From Psychrobacillus sp048572895 (GTDB taxonomy: Bacteria; Bacillota; Bacilli; Bacillales_A; Planococcaceae): a stretch of DNA of 64,000 nucleotides. The translations under genes and the position numbers were made by a program. Below, in pieces: positions 18,011 to 27,956 of this stretch. The notes under the pieces were generated by a model. That model had not been told where the DNA came from and did not search any database. It was given only the letters and a program-made list of their open reading frames with translations. The stretch covers positions 310,001 through 374,000 of the forward strand of contig NZ_CP183878.1 of the NCBI RefSeq assembly GCF_048572895.1, written 5' to 3'. Numbering within the stretch: position 1 is the first letter of the stretch; each line of letters begins with the position of its first letter.

Positions 18011-18460
18011 TTGATATATGTAGCTCAAGGTATTTTAAGTTTTATCGCAGCGACGGCGTTTGGAGTAGTATTTAACGCACCGAAAAAATCACTATTTTAC
18101 TGTGGGATAGTGGGAATGACTGGTTGGATTGTTTATATGTATGTGAACCAAGTAAATCAAGATCAGGTAAGTGCTTCATTTGCGGGGGCTTTTACGGTTG
18201 CATTCGTATCACATATAATGTCTAAAAAGTTTAAAATGCCGATGATTATTTTTAGTGTTGCAGGAATCATTCCGTTAGTTCCTGGAGGTACTGCCTATAA
18301 TGCGATGAGAAGTGTTGTGGAAAAGGATTACGCGTTAGCTCTTGAATTTGCTTCCTTAGCCTTACTGATTTCGGGTTCAATCGCAATGGGCTTAGTATTT
18401 GCGGAGATTATTACCCAACTTTGGATAAAAACAATTGTAAAATTAAAAACAAAACCGTGA
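18011..18460 (+). CDS. ThrE-type exporter, small subunit
   Basis: A 149-residue membrane protein of the ThrE_2 family (formerly DUF3815) with about four or five helices and the conserved VPGGTAYNAMRS (about residues 92-103). The TTG start has AAGGAGGATG in front. It is the C-terminal half of ThrE encoded separately, and together with the preceding gene should make one transporter. A terminator overlaps its stop codon. Confidence 0.83.
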   Translation: MIYVAQGILSFIAATAFGVVFNAPKKSLFYCGIVGMTGWIVYMYVNQVNQDQVSASFAGAFTVAFVSHIMSKKFKMPMIIFSVAGIIPLVPGGTAYNAMRSVVEKDYALALEFASLALLISGSIAMGLVFAEIITQLWIKTIVKLKTKP

Positions 18461-18490
18461 GCAAAGAGGTATTTTCTTTGTCACGGTTTT
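18451..18490. terminator. Bidirectional terminator
   Basis: Arms AAAACCGTGA (18451-18460) and TCACGGTTTT (18481-18490) with additional inner pairing. It overlaps the stop codon of the ThrE small subunit and can also serve the convergent EAL gene. Confidence 0.85.
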
Positions 18491-18530
18491 AAATTTATCC
18501 ATAGCCAGCCTTCATAAACGTTATCTTTTT

Positions 18531-20543
18531 TTATAACATTTCTTCTACTTCTTCAGCGGAAATTGGAAGACTTACATAATAGCCTTGAACAGCATCACAG
18601 CCCATTTGTTTAAGTAGCTCAAACTGTTCGGCAGTTTCTACACCTTCTGCAACTACTCGTAAACCTAGTGATTGTCCAAATTGTACTAAACCTTGTACTA
18701 GCTTTTCTAGCTTTTCCTGTTGAGTTATAGAATTTATGAATGATTTATCAATCTTTAATTTGCCAATTGGTAGCATTTGCAAATAGCGTAAAGAGGCATA
18801 ACCTGTTCCGAAATCATCTAACACAAAGACAATGCCGTCCTGCTGGAGCTTCTGTATTTGCTGAACAATTGCTTTTTCCGCTTCCGCCTCGAGTGCAAAT
18901 TTCTCAGTAAACTCAATTTGAATCAGCTCTGGAGAACAATTGTACTTTTCTAGTACTTTTCGAATGGTCTTCACCATGTTTTTATCTCTAAATTCACGAA
19001 TAGATGAGTTGAAGCTAACTTTGATAGGCATTCCTTTTCGTTGCCAAATAGCAGCTTGCTCGCAAGATTTTTCAAGCATATATTGACCGATTTCGTTGAT
19101 CATTCCGGTCTCTTCAGCGATTGGGATTAGTTCTTCAGGAGATACAGTACCCAACATGCTATCTTCCCATCTTACTAATGCCTCTACTGAAGTTATAGCA
19201 CCTGTTTTCACATCTTTTTGAGGCAAGAACATGACATGTAAATCATTATGGTTTAATGCTTCTAATAATCGTTTTTCAATTTGAACCTTACGAGAAAGTT
19301 TTGAATGATCAGACTTGGAAAGGGTAGTAATCATACTGCCGCCCTCTAGTTTAACCTTTTGAATCGTATTAGTAGTAGCTTTTAATAAATGAAGATAAGA
19401 TTGCTGATCTTCGGGATATCTAGTAATAGCTCCGCTAACAGTAATCGGAATTACTTTGCTATCTAAGTAAATAGGATTTTGCTTTAAATAATTGGTAAAT
19501 CCTTGAATATACCAATCACTTAAAGGAGTAACTATAGCAAAATCATCTCTACCGGATCTTGCAATAATAGAATCCTCAAAATAGATTTTCAATCGTTTAC
19601 TAAACTCATTTAACATTTTTGTTTCTGTTTGATCATTGAAAATTTCTTTTAATGTATAAAATTGATCGATGCTAATGAAAACAAAAGAAAATGATTTTTT
19701 TTCATCGATATATTCATTTACTACTTCCTCTAAACGATGTCTGCTTAACAAACCTGTTTCTGTGTCAACATAAGCAATCTGTTCAAGTTTAGTTTGCATT
19801 AATTTCTTTTCGGTAATTTCCTCTTCCAATAATAAAAAGTAAGAGGTATTATTTTGGGTATCAGATACTGGGATACCTAACAAATTCACCCAATAAACAG
19901 TTCCATCTTTTGTAATTTTTTCAACGGCAGCTTGAAATGTTTTTCCGTCTCGTAGTCTAGTGATAATCTGATTACCAATTGCTATATGCTCCGGAGTATC
20001 TGGGAGTAACTGCCAAAAAGATTTTCCGATAATTCGTTTAGGTGTCCATGCACTTTTTTTCAAAAACTTATCATTTGCATGCATGATTAGTCCTTCACGA
20101 TCTACATAGACTAGCATGAAAGAATCTGATAATCCTTTTTTGATGAGCTGAAGCTCATGAAAAGAAGATACTTCCATTAAATTATTTGTATCTGTTTTGA
20201 TCTGAAATAATACGTAACGCATATCCTGCCATGCAAAAGAGTTTGCAACAATGGAGGTTTTTATAGCTTTTTTATCTTTAGAATAAAGGACTACCGGGCT
20301 AACCTCAAAAGGGTCTTCTGTATGCAAAATAGCTTCCCAATTTGCCGTAAAGTGTCCTTGTGTATAATCTGTAAAAAGTGGTACATCGGTGTCCTGGAAA
20401 TCATCAATAGTGTAACCGAATTGTTTTTCTGCTTCTTGGCTCCACCAGACGATCTTACCCACGTTATTTGTCATGAAACTAGGTGTTGGCAAGTGATTAA
20501 AAACAGTGTTACTTAAGTTTAAAGATTCTTCTATGAGAAACAT
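18531..20543 (-). CDS. PAS-PAS-GGDEF-EAL protein, probable c-di-GMP phosphodiesterase
   Basis: A 670-residue cytoplasmic signalling protein: two PAS domains (about 10-115 and 128-248), a GGDEF domain (about 255-410) and an EAL domain (about 422-668). The GGDEF signature is degenerate: residues 331-335 read GRDDF, so cyclase activity is unlikely. The EAL domain looks active: EALVRW at 454-459, IEFTE, LDDFGTGYASL, KIDKSF and AEGVET are all present. It should therefore hydrolyse c-di-GMP in response to an unknown PAS signal, with the GGDEF domain perhaps sensing GTP. The ATG at 20543 follows AAGGGGGC by six bases and is preferred over a TTG two codons upstream. Confidence 0.85.
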   Translation of the reverse strand: MFLIEESLNLSNTVFNHLPTPSFMTNNVGKIVWWSQEAEKQFGYTIDDFQDTDVPLFTDYTQGHFTANWEAILHTEDPFEVSPVVLYSKDKKAIKTSIVANSFAWQDMRYVLFQIKTDTNNLMEVSSFHELQLIKKGLSDSFMLVYVDREGLIMHANDKFLKKSAWTPKRIIGKSFWQLLPDTPEHIAIGNQIITRLRDGKTFQAAVEKITKDGTVYWVNLLGIPVSDTQNNTSYFLLLEEEITEKKLMQTKLEQIAYVDTETGLLSRHRLEEVVNEYIDEKKSFSFVFISIDQFYTLKEIFNDQTETKMLNEFSKRLKIYFEDSIIARSGRDDFAIVTPLSDWYIQGFTNYLKQNPIYLDSKVIPITVSGAITRYPEDQQSYLHLLKATTNTIQKVKLEGGSMITTLSKSDHSKLSRKVQIEKRLLEALNHNDLHVMFLPQKDVKTGAITSVEALVRWEDSMLGTVSPEELIPIAEETGMINEIGQYMLEKSCEQAAIWQRKGMPIKVSFNSSIREFRDKNMVKTIRKVLEKYNCSPELIQIEFTEKFALEAEAEKAIVQQIQKLQQDGIVFVLDDFGTGYASLRYLQMLPIGKLKIDKSFINSITQQEKLEKLVQGLVQFGQSLGLRVVAEGVETAEQFELLKQMGCDAVQGYYVSLPISAEEVEEML

Positions 20544-20673
20544 ATTCAAGCCCCCTTAAATAGTCTATGATTATAATACATAGTTTCAAAAAATTAGTCA
20601 TTAGTATAATACCATATATTCATTTGAATATAAATAGATGGGTAAAAAGTACTCTGGAAAGTGGGTGGGTAAA

Positions 20674-21603
20674 ATGCAGAAAAGTAAATTTGTAAGGTCC
20701 AAAGGTATATTTCTAATTGTTTTAGGATCAATTCTATGGGGTGCTACAGGACCTATGATGGAATGGGTTTTAAATAATACAGGCTTATCTGTTTCTTTTT
20801 TCTTGACGGTTCGCTTAGTAAGTGCTGGATTATGTATATTATTTTTTCTGTTAGTAACTGGTAAGCAAATTTTTCTTATATGGAAAGATATTAGTTGGCT
20901 TAAACAATTAATTGTTTTCGGCGTACTAGGAATGTTGGGAGTACAATACACATTTGTAGCAGCAATTGAAGCGAGTAATGCATCGATCGCTACATTACTT
21001 CAATTTTTAGGGCCAGTTTATATTATTTTATTTTTATCCTGGAAGAACAAAATGTTTCCACCTAAATATCAGGTTATAGGTATTATTGGTACATTAATTG
21101 GTTTGTTTTTATTGTTAACGAATGCAAATGTGAGCTTTTTGTTAATTAGTAGAGAAGCATTACTTTGGGGTTTAGCAGTAGGAGTAGCATTTTCTATTTA
21201 TACGGTCTATCCAGCTCGGCTTATGAAAGAATGGGGTGTTCTTGTTATTGTCGGTTGGGGAATGTTAATAGGTGGGGTGGTCCTAGCAACGGTTACTCAA
21301 ATATGGAAAACGGATGAATGGATTTATCTTGCAGCATATCCTATAAACTTAATCGTCATAATTATTATTTTAATAGGAACCATTGCATTTATATTGTTTT
21401 TGTCGAGTATGAAATACATAACGGCAGTGGAAACAAGTATACTTTCCAGTATTGAGCCATTAACGGCGATGATTATTTCGGTATTTTGGTTTAGTCAAAT
21501 ACTTGGGGTATGGCAATATATTGGTGTTATTATTATGCTTCTATTTGTCACATGGCTCTCTGCTGCAGGGGAAATTAAATGGATACGTAAAAGTAAAGGA
21601 TGA
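20674..21603 (+). CDS. EamA/DMT-family permease
   Basis: A 309-residue membrane protein with ten helices in two EamA repeats of five, the drug/metabolite transporter fold. The first helix carries LGSILWGATGP; the second repeat ends with SSIEPLTAMIISVFWF. The start at 20674 places eleven residues before the first helix and has GGGTGG upstream; an ATG 12 codons earlier at 20638 has no ribosome binding site. Family members export amino acids or other small metabolites, but the substrate cannot be told. Monocistronic, with a terminator. Confidence 0.8.
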   Translation: MQKSKFVRSKGIFLIVLGSILWGATGPMMEWVLNNTGLSVSFFLTVRLVSAGLCILFFLLVTGKQIFLIWKDISWLKQLIVFGVLGMLGVQYTFVAAIEASNASIATLLQFLGPVYIILFLSWKNKMFPPKYQVIGIIGTLIGLFLLLTNANVSFLLISREALLWGLAVGVAFSIYTVYPARLMKEWGVLVIVGWGMLIGGVVLATVTQIWKTDEWIYLAAYPINLIVIIIILIGTIAFILFLSSMKYITAVETSILSSIEPLTAMIISVFWFSQILGVWQYIGVIIMLLFVTWLSAAGEIKWIRKSKG

Positions 21604-21630
21604 CTTTCGAAATATTAAGTCATCTTTTTC
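21599..21630 (+). terminator. Terminator of the EamA permease gene
   Basis: Arms GATGACTT (21599-21606) and AAGTCATC (21617-21624), followed by five T residues. Confidence 0.88.
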
Positions 21631-21711
21631 TATGTCTTCAGTAGAGTTTATGGCATAATAGATTTTACAAGAATTAATTCGAGTGTCGAAGAATCTAGGG
21701 GTGTTTCCATT

Positions 21712-23448
21712 TTGAAGACAATTTTTTCATATTTATCTCCATATAAAATATTGGTTATCGTCGCTTTATTGTTTATGTTAGTAGAGCTTTCCGTGGAGCT
21801 TGTTCAACCATTGCTCATCGCGGTCATTATTGATGATGGAATTCTAGCAGGGGATCAGCAGGCTATTATGTTTTGGGGAAGTATTATGCTTGGAATTTCC
21901 TTTTTGGCATTCTTAGCAGGAATTATTAATACATTTATCGCCTCGCATGTTGTACAGAGTTATGGTTTCGATATACGTCAGGCATTATTTAAGAAAGTGC
22001 AGGCTTTTACAATGGCTACTTTTTTAAAGTTTCCAACCGCTAGTTTAATCACACGTTTAACGACAGATGTGACAATTACTCAAAATCTAATTTTCATGGG
22101 ATTACGTATTATGCTACGTGCCCCTTTACTAGTTGTCGGTAGTATTATCATGTCCTTTATAGTAGACCCATATTTAGCTATGTTTTTAGTAATTGGTGCT
22201 CCTTTTTTATTAGTATTCCTTTATATTATGAGTCGGAATGGTTTAAAGCTATTTGGAAAAGTTCAAAAAAGGGTGGATCAGGTCACAAGAAAAATACAAG
22301 AAAATCTACAGGCAGTTCGTTTAATAAAAGCATATTTGCGTGGTAATTTTGAATCAAGTCGTTTTGCAACGGTGGCAGCTGACCTGAAAATGGATAATGT
22401 AAAAGCATTTCGAATTATGGAGCTAATATTGCCCGTATTACTCTTTGTCATGAATATCAGCTTGTTAGCGGTTCTATGGTTTGGGGCAAAAGAAGTTCAA
22501 ACAGGAGATGTGGAGTTAGGTAAGCTAGTAGCAATCGTTAACTATGCAATGCGTATGACAGGTGCCTTTTCTATGTTTGCTTTCATTATTATTTTCTTCT
22601 CTAGAGCAAAAGCATCCTCTGAGCGTATGGAGGAAGTACTCCTTGTTGAGGAGGGAATTGAAATTATTAATACAGATTCGCCAGGGGCGGCTCCAAGGAT
22701 AGGGGAAATTGAGTTTCAACATATGTCATTTCATTATCCTACGACCGATATGCCCGTCTTAAGAGATGTGTCCTTTAAGGTTAAACCGGGATCGAAGCTC
22801 GCGATTATGGGAGCAACTGGATCTGGTAAATCAACTCTTCTCAATTTAATACCAAGGTTTTTCGATACAACAGAAGGAGCTATATTAATAGATGGAGTCG
22901 ATGTCAAAGAATGGCCGCTGGAAGAGCTGAGAAAGATAATTGGACTTGTTCCTCAGCAATCTATTCTTTTTACTGGAAGTATAGAGGAAAACTTAGGATG
23001 GGGAGATTCCACTGCAACGGAAGAGTTACTAAGAGAAGCTGCAAAACAAGCGCAAATTCATGACTCTATTGAACAATTCCCAGACCAATACAATACGAGA
23101 GTTGGTCAAAAGGGAGTCAATCTATCTGGTGGTCAAAAACAGAGACTCTCGATTGCACGTGCTTTGGTCAGAAAACCAGAAATATTATTACTTGATGATA
23201 GTACAAGTGCATTAGATGTATCAACAGAAAATGCATTATGGGAAGCTTTAGAAGAAGAGAATGCAACAATGCTTGTTATTACACAGAAAATCCGAACTGC
23301 AAAGGGTGCGGATCACATTTTATTATTAGAAGAAGGTCAAGTTTCTGCATATGGCACGCATGATGAGCTATTGAAAAACTCTTCTCTCTATAAAGCAATA
23401 GCTGAATCGCAGCAGGAGAGGGGCGAGCATGATGAACTTCATTCCTAA
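21712..23448 (+). CDS. Heterodimeric ABC exporter, subunit with degenerate ATPase site
   Basis: A 578-residue half-transporter: six membrane helices (about 1-320) and a nucleotide-binding domain. Walker A is GATGSGKST (367-375) and the signature LSGGQ (471-475) is canonical, but the catalytic Glu after Walker B is Asp (LLLDDSTSALD, D496) and the switch His is Gln (VITQKI, Q525). These changes mark the noncatalytic site of asymmetric exporters such as TM287/288, LmrCD and BmrCD. The gene overlaps the next one, encoding the catalytic partner, by 20 bases. A TTG start with AGGGGTG upstream is used. Drug or lipid export is likely; the substrate is unknown. Confidence 0.87.
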   Translation: MKTIFSYLSPYKILVIVALLFMLVELSVELVQPLLIAVIIDDGILAGDQQAIMFWGSIMLGISFLAFLAGIINTFIASHVVQSYGFDIRQALFKKVQAFTMATFLKFPTASLITRLTTDVTITQNLIFMGLRIMLRAPLLVVGSIIMSFIVDPYLAMFLVIGAPFLLVFLYIMSRNGLKLFGKVQKRVDQVTRKIQENLQAVRLIKAYLRGNFESSRFATVAADLKMDNVKAFRIMELILPVLLFVMNISLLAVLWFGAKEVQTGDVELGKLVAIVNYAMRMTGAFSMFAFIIIFFSRAKASSERMEEVLLVEEGIEIINTDSPGAAPRIGEIEFQHMSFHYPTTDMPVLRDVSFKVKPGSKLAIMGATGSGKSTLLNLIPRFFDTTEGAILIDGVDVKEWPLEELRKIIGLVPQQSILFTGSIEENLGWGDSTATEELLREAAKQAQIHDSIEQFPDQYNTRVGQKGVNLSGGQKQRLSIARALVRKPEILLLDDSTSALDVSTENALWEALEEENATMLVITQKIRTAKGADHILLLEEGQVSAYGTHDELLKNSSLYKAIAESQQERGEHDELHS

Positions 23449-25252
23449 GCCTTTTGGATATGAGCCTATCATTACTAAAGAAGATTTAAAGAAAGATCAT
23501 AAAAAGAAAGTTGATAAAGCATCGGATTGGAAGGGTGTTTTAAAAAGAATATGGAAGTTGGTCGATGAACAGCGGTTTTTATTAATCATTGTTCTGCTGA
23601 TGGTCATCGTCAGCTCCGCCTTAGCACTAGTTGGTCCATATTTAATCGGAGTTATTGTAGATGAACATATTTCCAAAAGTATATTTGAAGGCTTAGCTAA
23701 AATTATAGGTGTACTACTCATCGTTTACTTGTTTTTCTCTCTCGCTACTTATTTGCAAAGCTATTGGATGATTGGTATTTCTCAGCAAACAATTTATAGA
23801 TTACGTACAGGATTATTTGAGCACTTACAGAATCTACCCGTGTCCTTTTTTGATAAACGCCAGCATGGAGAGTTAATGAGTCGAATGACAAATGATATAG
23901 AAAATGTCAGCCAAACATTAAACTCATCCCTCATCCAAGTGTTTTCAAGTGTTTTAACCTTGGTTGGTACTACAGTCGTCATGCTTCTATTAAGTCCGGT
24001 GATGACTTTAATCACGCTTATTATTGTACCCTTTATGTATTTTGCGATGCGGTGGATTACGAAGCGTACATCTAAATTGTTTAAGGAGCAGCAAAAAGCA
24101 GTTGGTGAACTAAATGGAATGATTGAAGAAACGATTTCTGGTCAACGAATTGTAAAAGCCTTCTCACAAGAAGGACGGATGCAAGAAGAGTTTGCCGTTA
24201 AAAGTGAACGTTTAAAACTAACCGGATTCTGGGCGTTAACATACTCTGGTCTTATCCCAAAAGTGATGAACTTATTGAATAATACTAGCTTTACGCTTGT
24301 TGCTGCTGTGGGTGGATTATTAGCGTATTATGGGCATGTGACAATAGGGGAAATTGTTATTTTCACGGAGTATTCAAGGCAGTTTACTCGTCCATTGAAT
24401 GATTTAGCGAACCAATTTAATACGGTGCTGTCTGCAATTGCAGGGGCAGAACGTGTTTTTGCTATTATGGATGAGCCTATTGAAGAAGATGAAGCCGTTG
24501 ATAATACAGATTATAAGTTAAAGGGTAATGTAACATTTGAAGATGTGACGTTTTATTATAATAAAGAAGATGAGTCTCCGACTATTTCTAATGTATCTTT
24601 TCATGTGGAGTCAGGGAAAACTGCTGCTTTAGTTGGTGCAACTGGAGCAGGGAAAACGACTATTATGCAGTTACTTGCGCGTTTTTATGAAGTAAATGGT
24701 GGACGTATATTAGTAGATGGTATACCTATCGATCAGTTGCCTAGACATACGCTACGAAGCCAAACAGCATTTGTTTTACAGGATCCATTTTTGTTTGAAA
24801 TGACGGTAAGAGAAAATATTAGATACGGTAAGTTAAATGCAACAGATGAAGAGGTGCTCCGCGCTGCGAAAGAGGCGAATGCACATGACTTCATCATGAA
24901 ATTACCAAATGGGTACGAAACTATTTTATCGGCAGATGGTGGAGAAATTAGCCAAGGTCAAAAACAATTATTATCAATTGCTCGTGCGCTTGTTGCAGAT
25001 CCAGCAATTCTGTTGTTAGATGAAGCAACGTCTAGTATAGATACAGTTACAGAAATGAAAATTCAAGAGGCGCTTGAACGACTGATGGAGGGCAGAACAA
25101 GCTTTGTCATCGCTCATCGATTGAATACAATACGCCAGGCAGATTTAATATTTGTAATGGAAGGTGGGAAACTAATAGAGTCAGGCCCACAGCAAGAGCT
25201 GTTGCAAAATAAAGGCAAATATTATAGTATGTTAACGAATTCAAAGGTTTAA
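23429..25252 (+). CDS. Heterodimeric ABC exporter, catalytic subunit
   Basis: A 607-residue half-transporter with a roughly 40-residue cytoplasmic N-terminal extension, six membrane helices (about 45-340) and a nucleotide-binding domain from about 370. Walker A GATGAGKTT, Walker B LLLDEATSSID with intact Glu, and switch His in VIAHRL are canonical. Its signature motif is altered to ISQGQ. Since each ATP site combines Walker motifs of one subunit with the signature of the other, the odd signature faces the degenerate Walker site of the partner, so one site is active and one is not. Related to Bacillus YfiC. AGGAGAGGGG within the previous gene serves as ribosome binding site. Confidence 0.87.
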   Translation: MMNFIPKPFGYEPIITKEDLKKDHKKKVDKASDWKGVLKRIWKLVDEQRFLLIIVLLMVIVSSALALVGPYLIGVIVDEHISKSIFEGLAKIIGVLLIVYLFFSLATYLQSYWMIGISQQTIYRLRTGLFEHLQNLPVSFFDKRQHGELMSRMTNDIENVSQTLNSSLIQVFSSVLTLVGTTVVMLLLSPVMTLITLIIVPFMYFAMRWITKRTSKLFKEQQKAVGELNGMIEETISGQRIVKAFSQEGRMQEEFAVKSERLKLTGFWALTYSGLIPKVMNLLNNTSFTLVAAVGGLLAYYGHVTIGEIVIFTEYSRQFTRPLNDLANQFNTVLSAIAGAERVFAIMDEPIEEDEAVDNTDYKLKGNVTFEDVTFYYNKEDESPTISNVSFHVESGKTAALVGATGAGKTTIMQLLARFYEVNGGRILVDGIPIDQLPRHTLRSQTAFVLQDPFLFEMTVRENIRYGKLNATDEEVLRAAKEANAHDFIMKLPNGYETILSADGGEISQGQKQLLSIARALVADPAILLLDEATSSIDTVTEMKIQEALERLMEGRTSFVIAHRLNTIRQADLIFVMEGGKLIESGPQQELLQNKGKYYSMLTNSKV

Positions 25253-25262
25253 GGAGACATAA

Positions 25263-26129
25263 ATGAATATATCTGTAATGACTGTGTCGTTTCCATTAGA
25301 TGTGGAAACGATGGAAGAAGTAAAGCAATTGATAGCTGAAGCAAAAACAGTGGATAAAGCCGATTATACTTCCCTGCTAAGCATCGCTGAACTAACCGAT
25401 TTTTATACAAAAGGTTTTTGCGTGCTTGCTTATGACGACAATAGCGACCAGTTAGTCGGCGTATTAACATCTATTGATCGAATAGCAACACTGGATTTTG
25501 AGTGGAGTAGCGTAGTGCTACCTAGTGTTCGAAGATTAGGGATAGGTGAACGACTAGTAACTGAGTTAGTTAGAAATTTAGAATTACGAGCAGCGGCAGC
25601 GGATATCGCCTTGACTCCTGAAAGCTCGGAAGCAGGTAAGCAGCTTCTTCACAAATTCGGCTATACTTATGACTTTTCGGAGAGAACGATGGTAGCCGAT
25701 GCAGAAAAAGTGGAATTAAATAGTGAAGTGGAAGTTTCACAATATAGCGATGAGGAGTCAGAAGTCGTTGGAGTATTAGTAAGCGCATTTGGTGACACGG
25801 AAGAAGAAGCTAAAGAGTTAATAGCGTTTAATACGCAAACACCTAATCGCCATTTGATGATTGCCAAACGTCAGGCCGAAGTAGTTGGAACGGTTACTAT
25901 AGTTGATGATGGGGAGAAACTATGGGTGACAGGGCTAGCTGTTCATGAAAATGCACGTGGAAAAGGTGTTGCAACCTACTTATTGAACTGGAGTAAAAAC
26001 GAAGCCAATCGAATGGAGAGAGCATCTGTCTATTTGGATGTAGAAACAGACAATGAACAGGCGTTATCTATTTATGAGAAATCAGGATTTACTACGGTGA
26101 GTAACACTCATTTTTATAAAAAAAGGTAA
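25263..26129 (+). CDS. GNAT acetyltransferase with two GNAT modules
   Basis: A 288-residue protein with two acetyltransferase modules. The N-terminal half has a GNAT-like acetyl-CoA loop (VRRLGIGERLV, about 88-98); the C-terminal half has a second (ENARGKGVATYLL, about 228-240) and the typical ending NEQALSIYEKSGF. AAGGAGA precedes the ATG and the gene starts 10 bases after the ABC exporter gene, so it is probably cotranscribed. The acceptor molecule is unknown. A role in modifying the compound exported by the neighbouring transporter is possible but speculative. Confidence 0.8.
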   Translation: MNISVMTVSFPLDVETMEEVKQLIAEAKTVDKADYTSLLSIAELTDFYTKGFCVLAYDDNSDQLVGVLTSIDRIATLDFEWSSVVLPSVRRLGIGERLVTELVRNLELRAAAADIALTPESSEAGKQLLHKFGYTYDFSERTMVADAEKVELNSEVEVSQYSDEESEVVGVLVSAFGDTEEEAKELIAFNTQTPNRHLMIAKRQAEVVGTVTIVDDGEKLWVTGLAVHENARGKGVATYLLNWSKNEANRMERASVYLDVETDNEQALSIYEKSGFTTVSNTHFYKKR

Positions 26130-26139
26130 CCAGTAAGAT

Positions 26140-26182
26140 AACAGTGAGCAAATTGTGTGTTGATTTGTTCGCTGTTTTTTTG
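26140..26182 (+). terminator. Terminator of the ABC exporter-acetyltransferase operon
   Basis: Arms AACAGTGAGCAAAT (26140-26153) and ATTTGTTCGCTGTT (26163-26176) with one mismatch, followed by a T run. Confidence 0.85.
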
Positions 26183-26219
26183 GTTGGTTATGAATCATAT
26201 TACATTACGTCTCTACTCC

Positions 26220-26336
26220 TCGCTCTCGTATAGAGTGAAATCACTCTCGTATAAGCACAAATCACTCTCGTATAGGGGTAACTCACTCGTATGAAGTTGG
26301 TTCTCTCTCGTATAGAGTGTAATGTCTCTCGTATAA
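26220..26336. repeat. 21-bp phased repeat array B, 6 units
   Basis: Six CTCTCGTAT-type units with the CTCGTA core at 26225, 26246, 26267, 26286, 26307 and 26328. The steps are 21, 21, 19, 21 and 21 bp. The core is the same as in array D (43757-44140) and different from array A. It lies between a terminator and the next gene start and has no coding potential. Confidence 0.75.
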
Positions 26337-26438
26337 ATCTAGGCATGCTTTATATGTATCATTCTTATTACTTCAGTAACAAAATACCTAAGACCATAAA
26401 TGATACAATAAAGAAAAAACAAAATCGTAGGTGATGAC

Positions 26439-27152
26439 ATGTCCTTAAACAGAATTGAGCTTCAGCGAGAACTTATTCCATCATATAATCAGTATCCATT
26501 CTCTATTCCTTCTATCGCAAATCTACATCAACTGGAATTAGACAATAATGTTACTTTTTTTGTTGGAGAAAATGGATCGGGAAAATCCACTCTGTTAGAA
26601 GCCGTTGCGGATAAATGCGAATTTAATACTGCAGGTGGCGGTAAGAATAATTTTTACGAGGTAGATTCATCGGAATCGGCACTTGGAGATTATATAAGGC
26701 TTTCTTGGCTTCCTAAAGTAACAAATGGTTTCTTTCTTCGTGCGGAATCCTTTTATAATTTTGCCTCTCATATCGACCAAATGGGAACAGGTTCATATGG
26801 TGGAAAGTCCTTGCATCATCAATCTCATGGAGAAGCATTTTTCTCTCTTTTCTCTAACCGCTTTAGAGGGAGAGGTATTTATTTGTTAGATGAACCGGAA
26901 GCTGCTTTATCGCCCTCGCGTCAGCTGGCATTTTTAAGGATTTTACATGATTTAGTACAAGAAGATGATAGTCAATTTATCATCGCCACACACTCTCCAA
27001 TTCTATTAGGCTATCCAGACGCTACTATTCTAAGTTTTGATGATGGGGATATTAAAGAAATAGACTATGAAGAGACGGACCACTATCAAATAACAAAATA
27101 TTTTTTACAAAATAGAGAAAAATTTTTATTAGATATATTAGCGGAAGATTAA
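26439..27152 (+). CDS. AAA-type ATPase of the RecF/SMC-like family
   Basis: A 237-residue predicted ATPase of the COG3910 type. Walker A is GENGSGKS (43-50), followed by a short insert; SHGEAF (near 130) takes the place of the ABC signature and Walker B is IYLLDEPEAALS (about 148-159), with the switch His in IATHSP. AGGTGATG precedes the ATG. There is no membrane segment and no partner gene, so it is not a transporter subunit. The cellular role of this family is not established; it stands alone here. Confidence 0.78.
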   Translation: MSLNRIELQRELIPSYNQYPFSIPSIANLHQLELDNNVTFFVGENGSGKSTLLEAVADKCEFNTAGGGKNNFYEVDSSESALGDYIRLSWLPKVTNGFFLRAESFYNFASHIDQMGTGSYGGKSLHHQSHGEAFFSLFSNRFRGRGIYLLDEPEAALSPSRQLAFLRILHDLVQEDDSQFIIATHSPILLGYPDATILSFDDGDIKEIDYEETDHYQITKYFLQNREKFLLDILAED

Positions 27153-27232
27153 AAAAATTTCGATTGTTTACTTTCTTCTAAAGGAAATAAAGAGGTATAA
27201 TAGTTTTAAGAAGGTACAAGGAGGTTGGCTTT

Positions 27233-27952
27233 ATGAAAATTTATGCCCATAGAGGTTCTTCAGGTACGCATCCAGAAAATACAATTGCTGCTTTTCGAGC
27301 AACAGCAAAATTACCTGTTCATGGCGTGGAGTTCGATGTTCATATGACGAAAGACCACGAACTGGTTGTTATTCATGATGAGACGATTAATCGCACATCC
27401 AATGGAACAGGTTTTATTAAAGATATGACATTAGCTGAATTAAAGGAATTCGACTTCGGTTCTTGGTTCTCCCCAAAGTTTAAACAGGAAACAATTCCAA
27501 CATTAAGAGAAGTGTTATATGTATTTAAAGATACAGATCACCACTTAAATATAGAATTGAAATCTGACATATTTCCATATGAAGGTATGGAGCAGGCGGT
27601 ACTGCAAATGTTAAATGATTATCGATTAGATGCGCGTGTTGTTATCTCTTCATTTAACCATGAGATGGTAAGGAAATTTAAACAATTGGCACCTCCTATA
27701 GAAACAGCCGTCCTCTTTATGGAAGTTATGATAGAGCCGCACAAATATGCAGAAAAAGTAGGAGCAGATGCACTGCATACATTTTTCCCAACAGTTCTAA
27801 GACCGATGGGGGCGGAGGCGATTGCAAATGGCAAAAAAGTTCGTGCTTTTACTGTCAATGAAGAAAAGTACGCAGATTTGTTAAAACAAGTTGGAGTAGA
27901 TGCAATTTTCACCGACTACCCAGAGAAAATGTGGAAATATCTTCAATCATAA
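27233..27952 (+). CDS. Glycerophosphodiester phosphodiesterase
   Basis: A 239-residue cytoplasmic GDPD enzyme (UgpQ type) that cleaves glycerophosphodiesters to glycerol 3-phosphate and an alcohol. The catalytic and metal residues are visible: HRGSSGTHPENT (H6, R7, E15), EFDVHMT (E35, D37) and VVIHDETINRTSNGTG (H50). No signal peptide is present. AAGGAGG precedes the ATG. Monocistronic with a clear terminator. Confidence 0.88.
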   Translation: MKIYAHRGSSGTHPENTIAAFRATAKLPVHGVEFDVHMTKDHELVVIHDETINRTSNGTGFIKDMTLAELKEFDFGSWFSPKFKQETIPTLREVLYVFKDTDHHLNIELKSDIFPYEGMEQAVLQMLNDYRLDARVVISSFNHEMVRKFKQLAPPIETAVLFMEVMIEPHKYAEKVGADALHTFFPTVLRPMGAEAIANGKKVRAFTVNEEKYADLLKQVGVDAIFTDYPEKMWKYLQS

Positions 27953-27956
27953 GTAA

